Assembly (NCBI RefSeq): GCF_007860135.1
Contig: NZ_SJPV01000007.1
Span: forward strand, 267,823-331,822
Length of the DNA stretch: 64,000 bases
Direction of reading: 5' to 3'
Origin: Novipirellula artificiosorum
GTDB taxonomy: Bacteria > Planctomycetota > Planctomycetia > Pirellulales > Pirellulaceae
Position numbers and translations under genes: made by a program. The notes below the pieces were generated by a model, which did not search any database, was not told where the DNA came from, and saw nothing but the letters and a program-made list of their open reading frames with translations. Positions 45,333-53,468 of the stretch are shown here, piece by piece; position 1 is the stretch's first letter; every line of letters starts with the position of its first letter.

Positions 45333-46406
45333 TCAAGCATTCTTGGGAAACCAGTGCACGTTTTGCCACGGCACTTCGATGTCTTGCAGTTCCCCAGGGC
45401 GAACGCTGATTTCAGGAGAAGTCAACACGGTGATGCGCTTTCCGTTGGTTTCAAACTCGAGATGCATCACGCCGCTAAATTCCGCTACCCAACAGCATCG
45501 CGCCGAAAAACGCAATCCGCCCACGGGAATCGGTGTTTTGGATGACGTGTCCCGTACGCGAAACGCTTCGGGACGAATGCCAACCACAAAATCACCCGAA
45601 CAATCATTCGGCCAGGATTCGGTACGCGAAGCGGAGCAATCGAGGTCGGACAATTTGACTTGGTTGTCTTTCAAGGACGCGTCAAGCAAGTTGATTGGAG
45701 GCGAGCCGATCGACTTGGCGACGGAGACGCAGCAGGGATGGTGATAGATGTTGTGGGGTGTATCGACTTGAACGATCTCGCCCTGATCGATGACTGCAAT
45801 CCGGTCCGCCATTCGCATCGCTTCGTTTCCATCGTGTGTCACATGGATCGTCGATGCCGGTTGGCTGTGATGGCATCGCAACAAGTCGTGTTGGAACTGA
45901 TGGCGAACCGTTGCATCGAGCGCCGACAACGGTTCATCTAGCAAACGCACATCCGCTTGCCGGACAATGGATTTGGCCATGGCGGCGCGGCGAAGTTCGC
46001 CACCGCTGAGTTGGCTCGGAAGCCGGTCCAGCAGCGGTTTGATCTCGAGTATGGTTGCAGCTTGTTCGATTCGAGACTGCAATTCTCGCGAATCGATCTT
46101 TCGGTTTCGAGCTATCGACAAATTGTCTCGAATGCTGAGATGGGGATACAGACCGTCGTGCTGAAAGACCATCGACACATTTCGTTTCCTTGCGGGCAGG
46201 TCGGTCACGTCGACGTGGCCGAATCGCACTCGGCCACCATTGATAGGTTCAAGGCCCGCGATGGCTCGTAGCGTCGTCGTTTTGCCGCTGCCGCTCTCCC
46301 CAAGTAGCACAAGGTACTCGCCATCGCGAACCTCTAAATTTAGGTCTCGGAGAACCGCTTTGCCGTGGAAAGATTTCGAAACGTGATCAAGGTAAATCGC
46401 AGGCAT
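45333..46406 (-). CDS. ABC transporter ATP-binding protein, sugar-import type
   Basis: A 357-residue ATPase with Walker A GESGSGKTT, Q-loop VFQHDGLYPHLS, the signature LSGGELRRAAMAKS, Walker B VRLLDEPLSALDA and the switch histidine in IHVTHDGNEAM. After residue about 235 a TOBE/OB-like C-terminal domain appears (VGIRPEAFRV...), as in MalK/UgpC importers of sugars and glycerol phosphate. No permease or binding protein gene is beside it, so it probably energises a transporter encoded elsewhere. It lies just upstream of the lyase, in the same direction, with a 146-base gap. Confidence 0.9.
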   Translation of the reverse strand: MPAIYLDHVSKSFHGKAVLRDLNLEVRDGEYLVLLGESGSGKTTTLRAIAGLEPINGGRVRFGHVDVTDLPARKRNVSMVFQHDGLYPHLSIRDNLSIARNRKIDSRELQSRIEQAATILEIKPLLDRLPSQLSGGELRRAAMAKSIVRQADVRLLDEPLSALDATVRHQFQHDLLRCHHSQPASTIHVTHDGNEAMRMADRIAVIDQGEIVQVDTPHNIYHHPCCVSVAKSIGSPPINLLDASLKDNQVKLSDLDCSASRTESWPNDCSGDFVVGIRPEAFRVRDTSSKTPIPVGGLRFSARCCWVAEFSGVMHLEFETNGKRITVLTSPEISVRPGELQDIEVPWQNVHWFPKNA

Positions 46407-46512
46407 GTGCTAAGGGGCTTTGTGGCAACAGCAAGGGTAAGCACGCACGGACAATGACGTGGCCAGTTTGCCGGTGCAGCGGTTCCGTTTGCGAAGGGAT
46501 GCTGACGATCGA

Positions 46513-47787
46513 TCAGGCCGCTCGGGACCACGGTTGTGACTCACGTTCATCCGATTGTAGCAGGGGCGACTGCAGTTCGGGAACGGACGGTCGAGAGAGG
46601 GGGACTTCCCATGTCATACCGAGCAACCGACCCAATCGCGTCCGTCGCACCATCACTTCGTAGCTCAGCACGCTCACGGTCACGCTCGTGGCGAATGCCA
46701 TCGCCGTCTTGATCGTTGGGGGCGTGTCGGCCAACGTCAGTTTTAGATCCAAATGGGTAAGCCCAAGGATAGGGTGGTGTACCAGATAGATCCAAAACGA
46801 GGCTGCCGCCAAGTACTGGATCGGCAGCGATAGCTTTTGGAACGAACCACTCGCAGCGATCAAGAACAGCGTTGTTGACCAAGCACAAAGAACCGTGATC
46901 GCAGCCAAGAAACCCTTGGCCAATGCGTCGCCGCTGAACTGCAAATGCCAACGGCCCATGGTGACCGCCGTGACGAGCAACGCGACACTGGCAATGCCGA
47001 GTACCGGTGTTTTGCTCTGTATCCAAACTAAGCGAGGGTCTTTCGATGCGAGCAGCATGCCTCCTGCGAAGAAAGTCCCACTGTAGATCCACTTGCTCGG
47101 CACCGGAGCGAATGCATGCTGAAAACCCCACACCACTTCGGGGCGGAAAGCCAACACGACAAAGGCAACGAGAAACAACCCAATCGATACAAGGTGGGGT
47201 TGGGCGAGTGATCGTCGCAGCACAGTCGCTTTTCTGGATTGCGAAATTCCACGAAAAACGATGGCCGCGACCATGACGTACAAAAACAGATACAGCATGA
47301 ACCATAAGTGGCTGAGGCCCCACAAATCTTGATCGATGACACCATCAAATTTCAAACTCTTGAGTTTGACGGGGGCCACGACTCCTTCGGCGACCCAAGC
47401 CAGGACCCAAGTGTAAAGTCCAATCGGCAGGACCACACAGACAGCGAACGCCAAGGGGACCAGCAGCCGTCGGGCACGACTGGAAACCAGGATCGAAGGG
47501 CCCTTTTTCGATAGCGTTTGCCAAGCCAAAAAGCCTGCCAAAACCAGAAAAATGGGCATGATGAACGATTCGATGCCCCAGAAAAGGCAGTCTAACAAGC
47601 CGCTGGTTCGGTCACGCACCGTCCACGCTAACCCCGGCATGGGATGTTGCAGGTACGGAACACAGGCGTGCAGGAGTACCACGGCGAGAGCCGAAAACGC
47701 ACGTAACGCGTCGAAACCTGCGAAGTTCGGCTTCTCAGCTGGGCGAGTCGAAGGAGAGACGTTTCGTCGTAATGGCAGTGTTTCCAT
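46513..47787 (-). CDS. Acyltransferase 3 family membrane protein
   Basis: A 424-residue membrane protein with ten or so helices. FDALRAFSALAVVLLHACVP carries the catalytic histidine region, and ESFIMPIFLVLAGFLAWQTL matches the conserved block. The C-terminus has FWIYLVHHPILGL, as in the glucan/other acyltransferase subfamily. The enzyme O-acylates a cell-surface or periplasmic sugar. The ATG at 47787 (METLPLRRN) is chosen; an upstream in-frame extension crosses a promoter-like region and shows no similarity. Confidence 0.86.
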   Translation of the reverse strand: METLPLRRNVSPSTRPAEKPNFAGFDALRAFSALAVVLLHACVPYLQHPMPGLAWTVRDRTSGLLDCLFWGIESFIMPIFLVLAGFLAWQTLSKKGPSILVSSRARRLLVPLAFAVCVVLPIGLYTWVLAWVAEGVVAPVKLKSLKFDGVIDQDLWGLSHLWFMLYLFLYVMVAAIVFRGISQSRKATVLRRSLAQPHLVSIGLFLVAFVVLAFRPEVVWGFQHAFAPVPSKWIYSGTFFAGGMLLASKDPRLVWIQSKTPVLGIASVALLVTAVTMGRWHLQFSGDALAKGFLAAITVLCAWSTTLFLIAASGSFQKLSLPIQYLAAASFWIYLVHHPILGLTHLDLKLTLADTPPTIKTAMAFATSVTVSVLSYEVMVRRTRLGRLLGMTWEVPLSRPSVPELQSPLLQSDERESQPWSRAA

Positions 47788-47912
47788 GGTGTTTTGGGGA
47801 TTACCAAAACACGGCAATTTGTGGGAAGTCCAAATAGAAATCCGCTTGGCGGTTGCCGAGTGGGGGCAGGCAAGAGAGGAGAGAAAACTTTTTTTGGATT
47901 TTCTGTTTTGGG

Positions 47913-47931
47913 AGTGACCAGACTTGTCACT
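47913..47931. promoter_or_regulatory. Inverted repeat, possible operator
   Basis: AGTGAC, seven bases, GTCACT form a six-base inverted repeat in the divergent spacer, 61 bases upstream of the small gene at 47992. Size and spacing suit a dimeric regulator, but no regulator is identified. Confidence 0.35.
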
Positions 47932-47954
47932 GGGGGCGCGAAGAATGGTCGTGT

Positions 47955-47972
47955 TGAGTGATTGATCGCTCA
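47955..47972. promoter_or_regulatory. 18-bp near-palindrome, possible operator
   Basis: TGAGTGATTGATCGCTCA: arms of eight bases with one mismatch and a two-base centre, 19 bases before the small gene's ATG. A repressor bound here would block its promoter. Confidence 0.35.
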
Positions 47973-47991
47973 GCAGTGCTCGGCCTTGCCC

Positions 47992-48261
47992 ATGAGCACT
48001 CAAACCATCCTCTTTGCACGGAAAACCAGTCCCATGACTCAATTGATGCTCTTCGACGCCCCCGCCTCGATCACTTGCCCAATCGTCACTCCGGCCGCAA
48101 AAGAAACCATCCAAGCATCAGTGCCGACGGTGAAAAGTCAGGCTGCAACCCCAAGCGAGCCCGATCGTGGGCTCAATCACATGGGCGATTTGGCTCGCTT
48201 GGTCTTGATGCGATACGACATGGTCGCTCGCCGTCGAGCCGCCCAGCGGCGATCCAAGTAG
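47992..48261 (+). CDS. Small protein with clamp-binding-like QLMLF motif
   Basis: An 89-residue protein (or 75 residues from the ATG at 48034, which begins MTQLMLFDAP). QLMLF matches the consensus QL[SD]LF pentapeptide by which proteins bind the beta sliding clamp of DNA polymerase. The C-terminal half, LNHMGDLARLVLMRYDMVAR, is probably helical, and the tail is basic (RRRAAQRRSK). Neither half matches a named family I know. It lies 500 bases upstream of imuA and in the same direction, with a short gene on the other strand between. The two inverted repeats sit in its upstream region. Confidence 0.6.
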   Translation: MSTQTILFARKTSPMTQLMLFDAPASITCPIVTPAAKETIQASVPTVKSQAATPSEPDRGLNHMGDLARLVLMRYDMVARRRAAQRRSK

Positions 48262-48263
48262 GA

Positions 48264-48551
48264 CTACTTGGTTTGGCCTCTCAGTTCGTCAACCGCTTCA
48301 GCTTGCTTCGGTGCGGTTTTGACCTCCTTTGCCTTCGGCTCGGTCTTCTTTTGGGCTCGAAGCATCGAATAGGTCATGAGCGAACCGAGCAGGAATCCGG
48401 CCCCGGCGCTGGTCACGATCAACAGCGAAAGGGGCACATCTCGGCTGAAAAAGAACAGTTTGACTTCCGCCATGGCATTGTTTTGGACCGCGATCGCCAA
48501 AGCGACGATCACCCCGGCGAGTAACAAAAACCAGCGTATTTTCTGCCTCAT
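48264..48551 (-). CDS. LapA-like (DUF1049) membrane protein
   Basis: About 95 residues. MRQKIRWFLLLAGVIVALAI is the first membrane helix, followed by AVQNNAMAEVKLFFFSRDVP and a second helix, LLIVTSAGAGFLLGSLMTYS. This is the lipopolysaccharide-assembly LapA-domain pattern. The tail is charged and helical (AQKKTEPKAKEVKTAPKQAE). The start is the ATG at 48551. It overlaps no gene but ends three bases from the stop of the small QLMLF protein. Family function here is inferred only from topology. Confidence 0.72.
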   Translation of the reverse strand: MRQKIRWFLLLAGVIVALAIAVQNNAMAEVKLFFFSRDVPLSLLIVTSAGAGFLLGSLMTYSMLRAQKKTEPKAKEVKTAPKQAEAVDELRGQTK

Positions 48552-48580
48552 CCGACACACTCTCCCAATCATTTTCCAAA

Positions 48581-48615
48581 AATGCTATCCATTCATGCTA
48601 GCAAATGATAGCATT
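48581..48615. promoter_or_regulatory. Perfect 9-bp inverted repeat, possible damage-response operator
   Basis: AATGCTATC at 48581-48589 and GATAGCATT at 48607-48615 are perfect complements separated by 17 bases (CATTCATGCTAGCAAAT). It lies between the divergent LapA-like and imuA genes, so it could control either. A LexA-type regulator is suggested only by context. Confidence 0.4.
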
Positions 48616-48776
48616 GGTGCATGGCGTTTGGTGGCTTGCTCGGCAATTTGCCGCTCATGAGCAGCTGACCGATCCGCCGAAAACCATGGTAACGGTTGGG
48701 GCGATGGTAACGAGCATTTTGCCCTTGGTTTGGTTGTTTTTCTGACCCTGTCTGATTCCCGTTTTTTCGTTCAAGG

Positions 48777-49805
48777 ATGCATTTGGTGACCGCTCAGCAA
48801 ACGTTTGCATTCATGGAGGTTGCCGTCCCCATGCCGAAGCGGCCGGCTGCTTCGGCTGTAGCGGCCCCGGCGGTGGCCCCCTCGGCCCCAGCGGTCGCCG
48901 AAGCCCCAGTGGCAGCGGTCGCCCCAGCGGCAGCGAGTGAGTCTGCTGAAGAGCAAAGGCTCGAGTCTGCTAAAGAGCAAAGGCTCGATGTCCCGAACGA
49001 TCGCCAGGCGATTCTCCGCCGCTTGCGGGCTCAAGCCGGATGCATCACCGCGGCAGATTCGAAAAACAAAAAGACCTTCTCAACGGGCAGTTCGGCGATC
49101 GACCAAAAATTACTTCGTGGTGGGCTTCGCATCGATGCGGTAACCGAATGGATTGCTGAATCTGACAGCAGCGGTGCCGCTGCGCTGGCGATGATCGTTG
49201 CGGCGAATTGTTTGCGAGTCCACTTGGGATCAGGGCCGTTGGTGATTGTGGATTCGAACAAGACCTTCTACCCGCCAGCGGCCGTTTCGCTTGGAATTCC
49301 GGTCGAGCGGATGATCTTGGTTCGGCCGCGATGTCACCGCGATTCGGTCTGGGCGATCGATCAAGCATTGCGGTGTGACGCGGTGGCAGCCGTTTGGGCG
49401 ATGCTCGATGCGCGATTGGATGACCGAGATGCGAGACGCTTTCAGTTAGCGGCGGAGCAGGGCGAAACGACGGGATTGTTCGTTCGGCCCCGCGCGGTGC
49501 GTGGCCGACCGAGTTTTACCGACGTGCAATTTTCGGTTCAACGTGTGATCCCAAAACGAGAAACCGTTAAGCCCGCCATGGGGCATCCTTTGCAAGTCAC
49601 GCTCGACCGCGGCCGCGGCGCCGAGCTTGGCAAAAGTGTTTGGCTGCAAATCGATGATCATGCTCGGCTGCACGAAGTGGCCGCTCCGCAAGAGAACCAA
49701 TATGAAACGGCTGCTGTGCATCTGGCTTCCCAATTGGCCCATCCAAAGTCTGCGGTGGCGAGTTCAAGAGCGATCCGTCAAGCCGATCGAAAACGACGCG
49801 CGTAA
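48777..49805 (+). CDS. imuA: ImuA-like RecA-fold protein of the mutasome
   Basis: A 342-residue protein. Residues about 20-80 are an Ala/Val/Pro linker (AVAAPAVAPSAPAVAEAPVA). The core begins RLRAQAGCITAADSKNKKTF, with IDQKLLRGGLRIDAVTEWIA then SSGAAALAMIVAANCLRVHL, a RecA/Rad51-like fold in which the Walker A lysine is not seen. ILVRPRCHRDSVWAIDQALR and the C-terminal QADRKRRA follow. ImuA works with ImuB in damage-induced translesion synthesis. The start ATG at 48777 has AAGG before it. The gene overlaps imuB by 104 bases in another frame. Confidence 0.78.
   Translation: MHLVTAQQTFAFMEVAVPMPKRPAASAVAAPAVAPSAPAVAEAPVAAVAPAAASESAEEQRLESAKEQRLDVPNDRQAILRRLRAQAGCITAADSKNKKTFSTGSSAIDQKLLRGGLRIDAVTEWIAESDSSGAAALAMIVAANCLRVHLGSGPLVIVDSNKTFYPPAAVSLGIPVERMILVRPRCHRDSVWAIDQALRCDAVAAVWAMLDARLDDRDARRFQLAAEQGETTGLFVRPRAVRGRPSFTDVQFSVQRVIPKRETVKPAMGHPLQVTLDRGRGAELGKSVWLQIDDHARLHEVAAPQENQYETAAVHLASQLAHPKSAVASSRAIRQADRKRRA
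48939..48986. repeat. 24-bp tandem duplication in imuA
   Basis: Two units of GAGTCTGCTGAAGAGCAAAG plus GCTC, differing by one base, encode SAEEQRLE and SAKEQRLD. They lie at the junction of the Ala/Pro linker and the core. Confidence 0.85.
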
Positions 49806-51462
49806 CGCTCCCTCGTCAATGGAGTGGAAACTCGCCGATGGGCCCACGTTGTTGTGGGCCGATGATCGGCGCCGCGGTCGTTTGGTCGTCGCTTGCTGTC
49901 GTCACGCGGCGATGATGGGAGTTCAGATCGCGATGCCGCTTGTTCAAGCCAAGCAACTGCTCCTTCACGATCCAAATCGGCCAGACGCAAACGTGTTGCC
50001 GCACGATCCGTTTGCTGACCAAACGCTATTGATGCGTTTGGCGACCGATCTTCAATCGGCCCTCAGCCCCAAGGTTGCTATCGAAACGTTGGCCGAGCAC
50101 CCTTGGGCTGGTTTTCCACGTCACCAGCCGGAATCCTTGTTCTGTGATATCACCGGTGTCGAGCATTTGTTTGGTGGTGAATCGTCGTTGATCGATGCGG
50201 CGAGGACCAGGATGAACGAGCATTACGCCATCAACCTGCATGCGCGGATTGCTGCGGCGCCGAACATCGCCACGGCATGGGCACTCGCTCATTTCGGTGA
50301 CCACGCGATCGAAGTGACGGAGGATCCTGAAACCGCACTGCGTCCCTTGCCAGTCGAATCGCTTCGCTTGATGCCGGCAACGGTGGGGACGCTCGGTCGA
50401 TTGGGCATCGAGACGGTCAATCAACTGCTGCGTTTGCCACGCGGCGGATTGGCGACTCGGTTGGGGAAACCACTCGTCACTCGAATCAGCCAAGCGCTCG
50501 GTGAACTCGAAGAACCCATCACCGTTCATCATGACGATGCCGAATTGAGTTGCTCCGATACGCTCGAGTATCCGACGAGCGACCTGGGTATTTTACTCGA
50601 TCGTATCGAACGACTGCTCGAAGAAATCAGGGTGGGGTTGGTGACACGCAAACATGGGGCACTTGGATTGCGATGTCACTTAAGTTTGGTGACTCCTCCG
50701 CCGCTCGAACTCCAGATCGGCTTGTTCGCACCCAGTCAAGATACGAAGCATCTTCTTTCGCTGCTTGAATCTCGACTCGAAACGCAGTCGCTGCCTTCCG
50801 ATGTCGTCCGATTGACGATCTCGATTCCTTTGTCCGCGCCGATTCGCAGTGTCCAAGCTGGACTTTTCGAGCAGGAATCTGTGGGTGGATTGGATCGTGG
50901 GGCCGATTCACCTCAGTCGTTTGGTGGATCGGTGCTTTCACGAATGGTGGATTCACTGAGCGGCCGACTGGGCCGTGAATCGGTGTTGAAGGTCCGAATG
51001 GAACAGGATTCGGTACCCGAAAATTCTTATGTCGCCTATCCGATGACTGGTCCGTCACCGAGTCGGTCGCGTGCAAAGAGGGCAAAGCAAGTGGGGCGGG
51101 GCAACAGCGAGAACCGCGCTTCGCGAGACGACGGACAACATTTGCCCTCGAGACATGATGCGATGCGGCGTCCGTTAACCGTTTTTGATCGCCCCTATCC
51201 CCTTCTTTCCCTGAAGACCTCGACGCCACCACTTGGTGATGTGCCAGCGTTGGTTCGCTACCGCGGCCAAGCCTATCGGGTCATCCGCTGCTGGGGGCCC
51301 GAACGTATGGAAACCGGATGGTGGAACGGCCCGACGATCCGTCGCGATTACTACCGAGTCGAGACGGAGTCGGGTCAATGGTGGTGGATCTATCGAGACA
51401 TGAAGGCGACCCAATCGGATCCAAACAAGCCGAAATGGATGCTCCATGGACTGTTCGCGTAA
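49702..51462 (+). CDS. imuB: ImuB-like inactive Y-family polymerase
   Basis: A 586-residue protein from the ATG at 49702. MKRLLCIWLPNWPIQSLRWR is the ImuB N-terminus and takes the place of the DMDxFF motif of active Y-family polymerases. PESLFCDITGVEHLFGGESS replaces the catalytic acidic motif. The helix-hairpin-helix TVGTLGRLGIETVNQLLRLP and the later SVQAGLFEQE, a QxxLF clamp-binding-type motif, are present. Loss of acidic residues implies no polymerase activity; it is a platform protein that recruits the clamp and a DnaE2-type polymerase. No dnaE2 is in this window. It overlaps imuA by 104 bases. Confidence 0.85.
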   Translation: MKRLLCIWLPNWPIQSLRWRVQERSVKPIENDARNAPSSMEWKLADGPTLLWADDRRRGRLVVACCRHAAMMGVQIAMPLVQAKQLLLHDPNRPDANVLPHDPFADQTLLMRLATDLQSALSPKVAIETLAEHPWAGFPRHQPESLFCDITGVEHLFGGESSLIDAARTRMNEHYAINLHARIAAAPNIATAWALAHFGDHAIEVTEDPETALRPLPVESLRLMPATVGTLGRLGIETVNQLLRLPRGGLATRLGKPLVTRISQALGELEEPITVHHDDAELSCSDTLEYPTSDLGILLDRIERLLEEIRVGLVTRKHGALGLRCHLSLVTPPPLELQIGLFAPSQDTKHLLSLLESRLETQSLPSDVVRLTISIPLSAPIRSVQAGLFEQESVGGLDRGADSPQSFGGSVLSRMVDSLSGRLGRESVLKVRMEQDSVPENSYVAYPMTGPSPSRSRAKRAKQVGRGNSENRASRDDGQHLPSRHDAMRRPLTVFDRPYPLLSLKTSTPPLGDVPALVRYRGQAYRVIRCWGPERMETGWWNGPTIRRDYYRVETESGQWWWIYRDMKATQSDPNKPKWMLHGLFA

Positions 51463-51498
51463 ACGTCTTGATCTCGGGCACAGGTGCAAAGGGGCTAA

Positions 51499-53265
51499 TT
51501 ACGCGAGGGTCAATTCTTCCACCGGTTGAGGTGGGAACTGGAAGCGATCGTAACTGGCGCGAGCGATCATCACATTGGACTCACCAAATTGACGCTGGAT
51601 GTCTGCAAAGACGCGGCGTGAGTACAAGCAGACTTCGAGCTTCTCTTCATGATCGAATGTGACGATCTTGGAATCCCGTTTTTCTGACATGCGAATCGTT
51701 AGCTCCAGGTGACTTGCAAGGAGTTTTTCGATTGAATCATGATTGCCCGATGCATAAACACCGTTGATGCCGAACTGGGCTCGCCGCGTCCTGGCAACCG
51801 TTTCGGAAACGGTCACGATGGCTAACCCATCATGTAGCACGCTGGTGAATCGAATGACCGGTTCGACCGCGTTGTCACTCACTTCGGCTAGCACTTTGTG
51901 GTCGCATCCAAATTGAAGTGCGATCGCCGGCACATTGTAGTCATCACTGGCGCGAACGTACGACGGATTGACAAAGCCAATCACGTCCAAACGCTCGACA
52001 CAATCCATTGTGATGGAGCTGCAAGAATCATCCATTGCGGCCATAAAACAAGGGTCGACGTAATGGGTTGGCGCACAGTCCTCGGCGTCGTTCGCCATGG
52101 CCGCGAGTTGATCGGCCGAGGTGCGGTAGCTGAGCACCGGGCGAGTGGTCGGTTGAGTTGCCGAAGGGGGTGGTGGCAAGATGTTTTCAAGTGGTTGGCG
52201 TGCTCGGTGATGAAGGGCTGCACCGGCAAATGCGGACGTGCCCGTAGCTGCCAACAAGAACCCGATCACATGATGTATCGTGGTCCCGTCGGTTTGCCCG
52301 AAACCACCAAGGAAAACCATCTCATATCCGCCAACGACGAACAGGGTGAAGCCAACGATCAGGTACAGGATGCTGGTTTTTCGTCCCCCACGCCCCAGTC
52401 GAAGTGGAAAGCCGACCAGACCGAGGATAGCGGGAATTGGCATCAAGAACCAACCCAGCCAAGACATGGTTCCGCTGCCAAGTAGCAGCCATCCGAACAC
52501 GATCGAGCCGAGGGAACATGCGAACAGACCAGCCGAGGACACTCGACTTGGTGGTCGATCCATCGGATCGATCAGGAATCGATCTCGCGCGGTCTCCTTT
52601 TGCTGCTTGATCTGATTGAGTTTTTCTAGCCAAGCGTTGGCATCTCGCTGCATCGCATCCGGGCTACCCAGCAATTGGATTGCTTGGCGAGTTTGCTCGC
52701 CATTGTCGATCGTAATGTAGCCACGGAGTTCGTTGTAATGGTCGATCTGATCGGCAGCCGTGGCAACCGCATTGCGGTTGCGTGGCAACGAAACGAGCTG
52801 CTCGGTCAAGCCGGCGTTCTTTGGGAACACTTTGATGGCAACCAGCGACTCGGCGACGAGATCTGCGATCTGAGACGTTCCGCCCTGTGCCGCAAGTTGT
52901 TGTTTTATCTCGGCGATTGTTTTCTGGATCTTTGCGGGATCGGCGGCGGTCGCCCCCGCTCCAATGCCCTCGAAACTCGATGCGATTCTCTCAAGCCGAC
53001 TGGTTTTTTCCGTGCGGTCAAAATCAACGTTCGTGAGGTGAATGAATGCGTTATCGCCAATGCCCTCGTTCAGCAACGTCTGGTAATCCACAACACGCGG
53101 CGATGATTTCATCGCCAACGCTCGATGGAGATTGGAAACGGCGGAGGTTGACCCAAGCCATACTCCGAACAGGAGCAGCCCAAATCCAATAAGAACCGAG
53201 AAGCTGCCTCGCGAACGAGGTGGCTTGTTACGTTTGCGGTCGCGATGGCGAGACGGTTTTGGCAT
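51499..53265 (-). CDS. Membrane protein of unknown function
   Basis: A 588-residue protein with a basic N-terminus (PSRHRDRKRNKPPRSRG) and then an anchor helix (SFSVLIGFGLLLFGVWLGST). A soluble, mostly helical part follows, then a second group of membrane helices (VSSAGLFACSLGSIVFGWLL, MPIPAILGLVGFPLR, TSILYLIVGFTLFVVGGY). The C-terminal 200 residues are soluble (CSSITMDCVERLDVIGFVNP). No family was recognised; similar multi-part envelope proteins are common in planctomycetes. It converges on imuB, with 36 bases between stops. Function not inferred. Confidence 0.68.
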   Translation of the reverse strand: MPKPSRHRDRKRNKPPRSRGSFSVLIGFGLLLFGVWLGSTSAVSNLHRALAMKSSPRVVDYQTLLNEGIGDNAFIHLTNVDFDRTEKTSRLERIASSFEGIGAGATAADPAKIQKTIAEIKQQLAAQGGTSQIADLVAESLVAIKVFPKNAGLTEQLVSLPRNRNAVATAADQIDHYNELRGYITIDNGEQTRQAIQLLGSPDAMQRDANAWLEKLNQIKQQKETARDRFLIDPMDRPPSRVSSAGLFACSLGSIVFGWLLLGSGTMSWLGWFLMPIPAILGLVGFPLRLGRGGRKTSILYLIVGFTLFVVGGYEMVFLGGFGQTDGTTIHHVIGFLLAATGTSAFAGAALHHRARQPLENILPPPPSATQPTTRPVLSYRTSADQLAAMANDAEDCAPTHYVDPCFMAAMDDSCSSITMDCVERLDVIGFVNPSYVRASDDYNVPAIALQFGCDHKVLAEVSDNAVEPVIRFTSVLHDGLAIVTVSETVARTRRAQFGINGVYASGNHDSIEKLLASHLELTIRMSEKRDSKIVTFDHEEKLEVCLYSRRVFADIQRQFGESNVMIARASYDRFQFPPQPVEELTLA

Positions 53266-53468
53266 GATCGAACGGTTCCGATAACTCAGTAGGTCTGTAC
53301 ATGGGTTAAGTTGCGGTTGCAGTAAACCAATGAAAGCCTAGGTCATAGAATCGCGAGTCGATCAAGATCCGTGGCAGGCGAGGTAAAACGGGGGAACGGT
53401 TGTGAGGGTCATGCCGCAGGGTGCAACGGTAGGTCGTGCGAGCTACCGCTACCGTGAACCCGCCGTCG

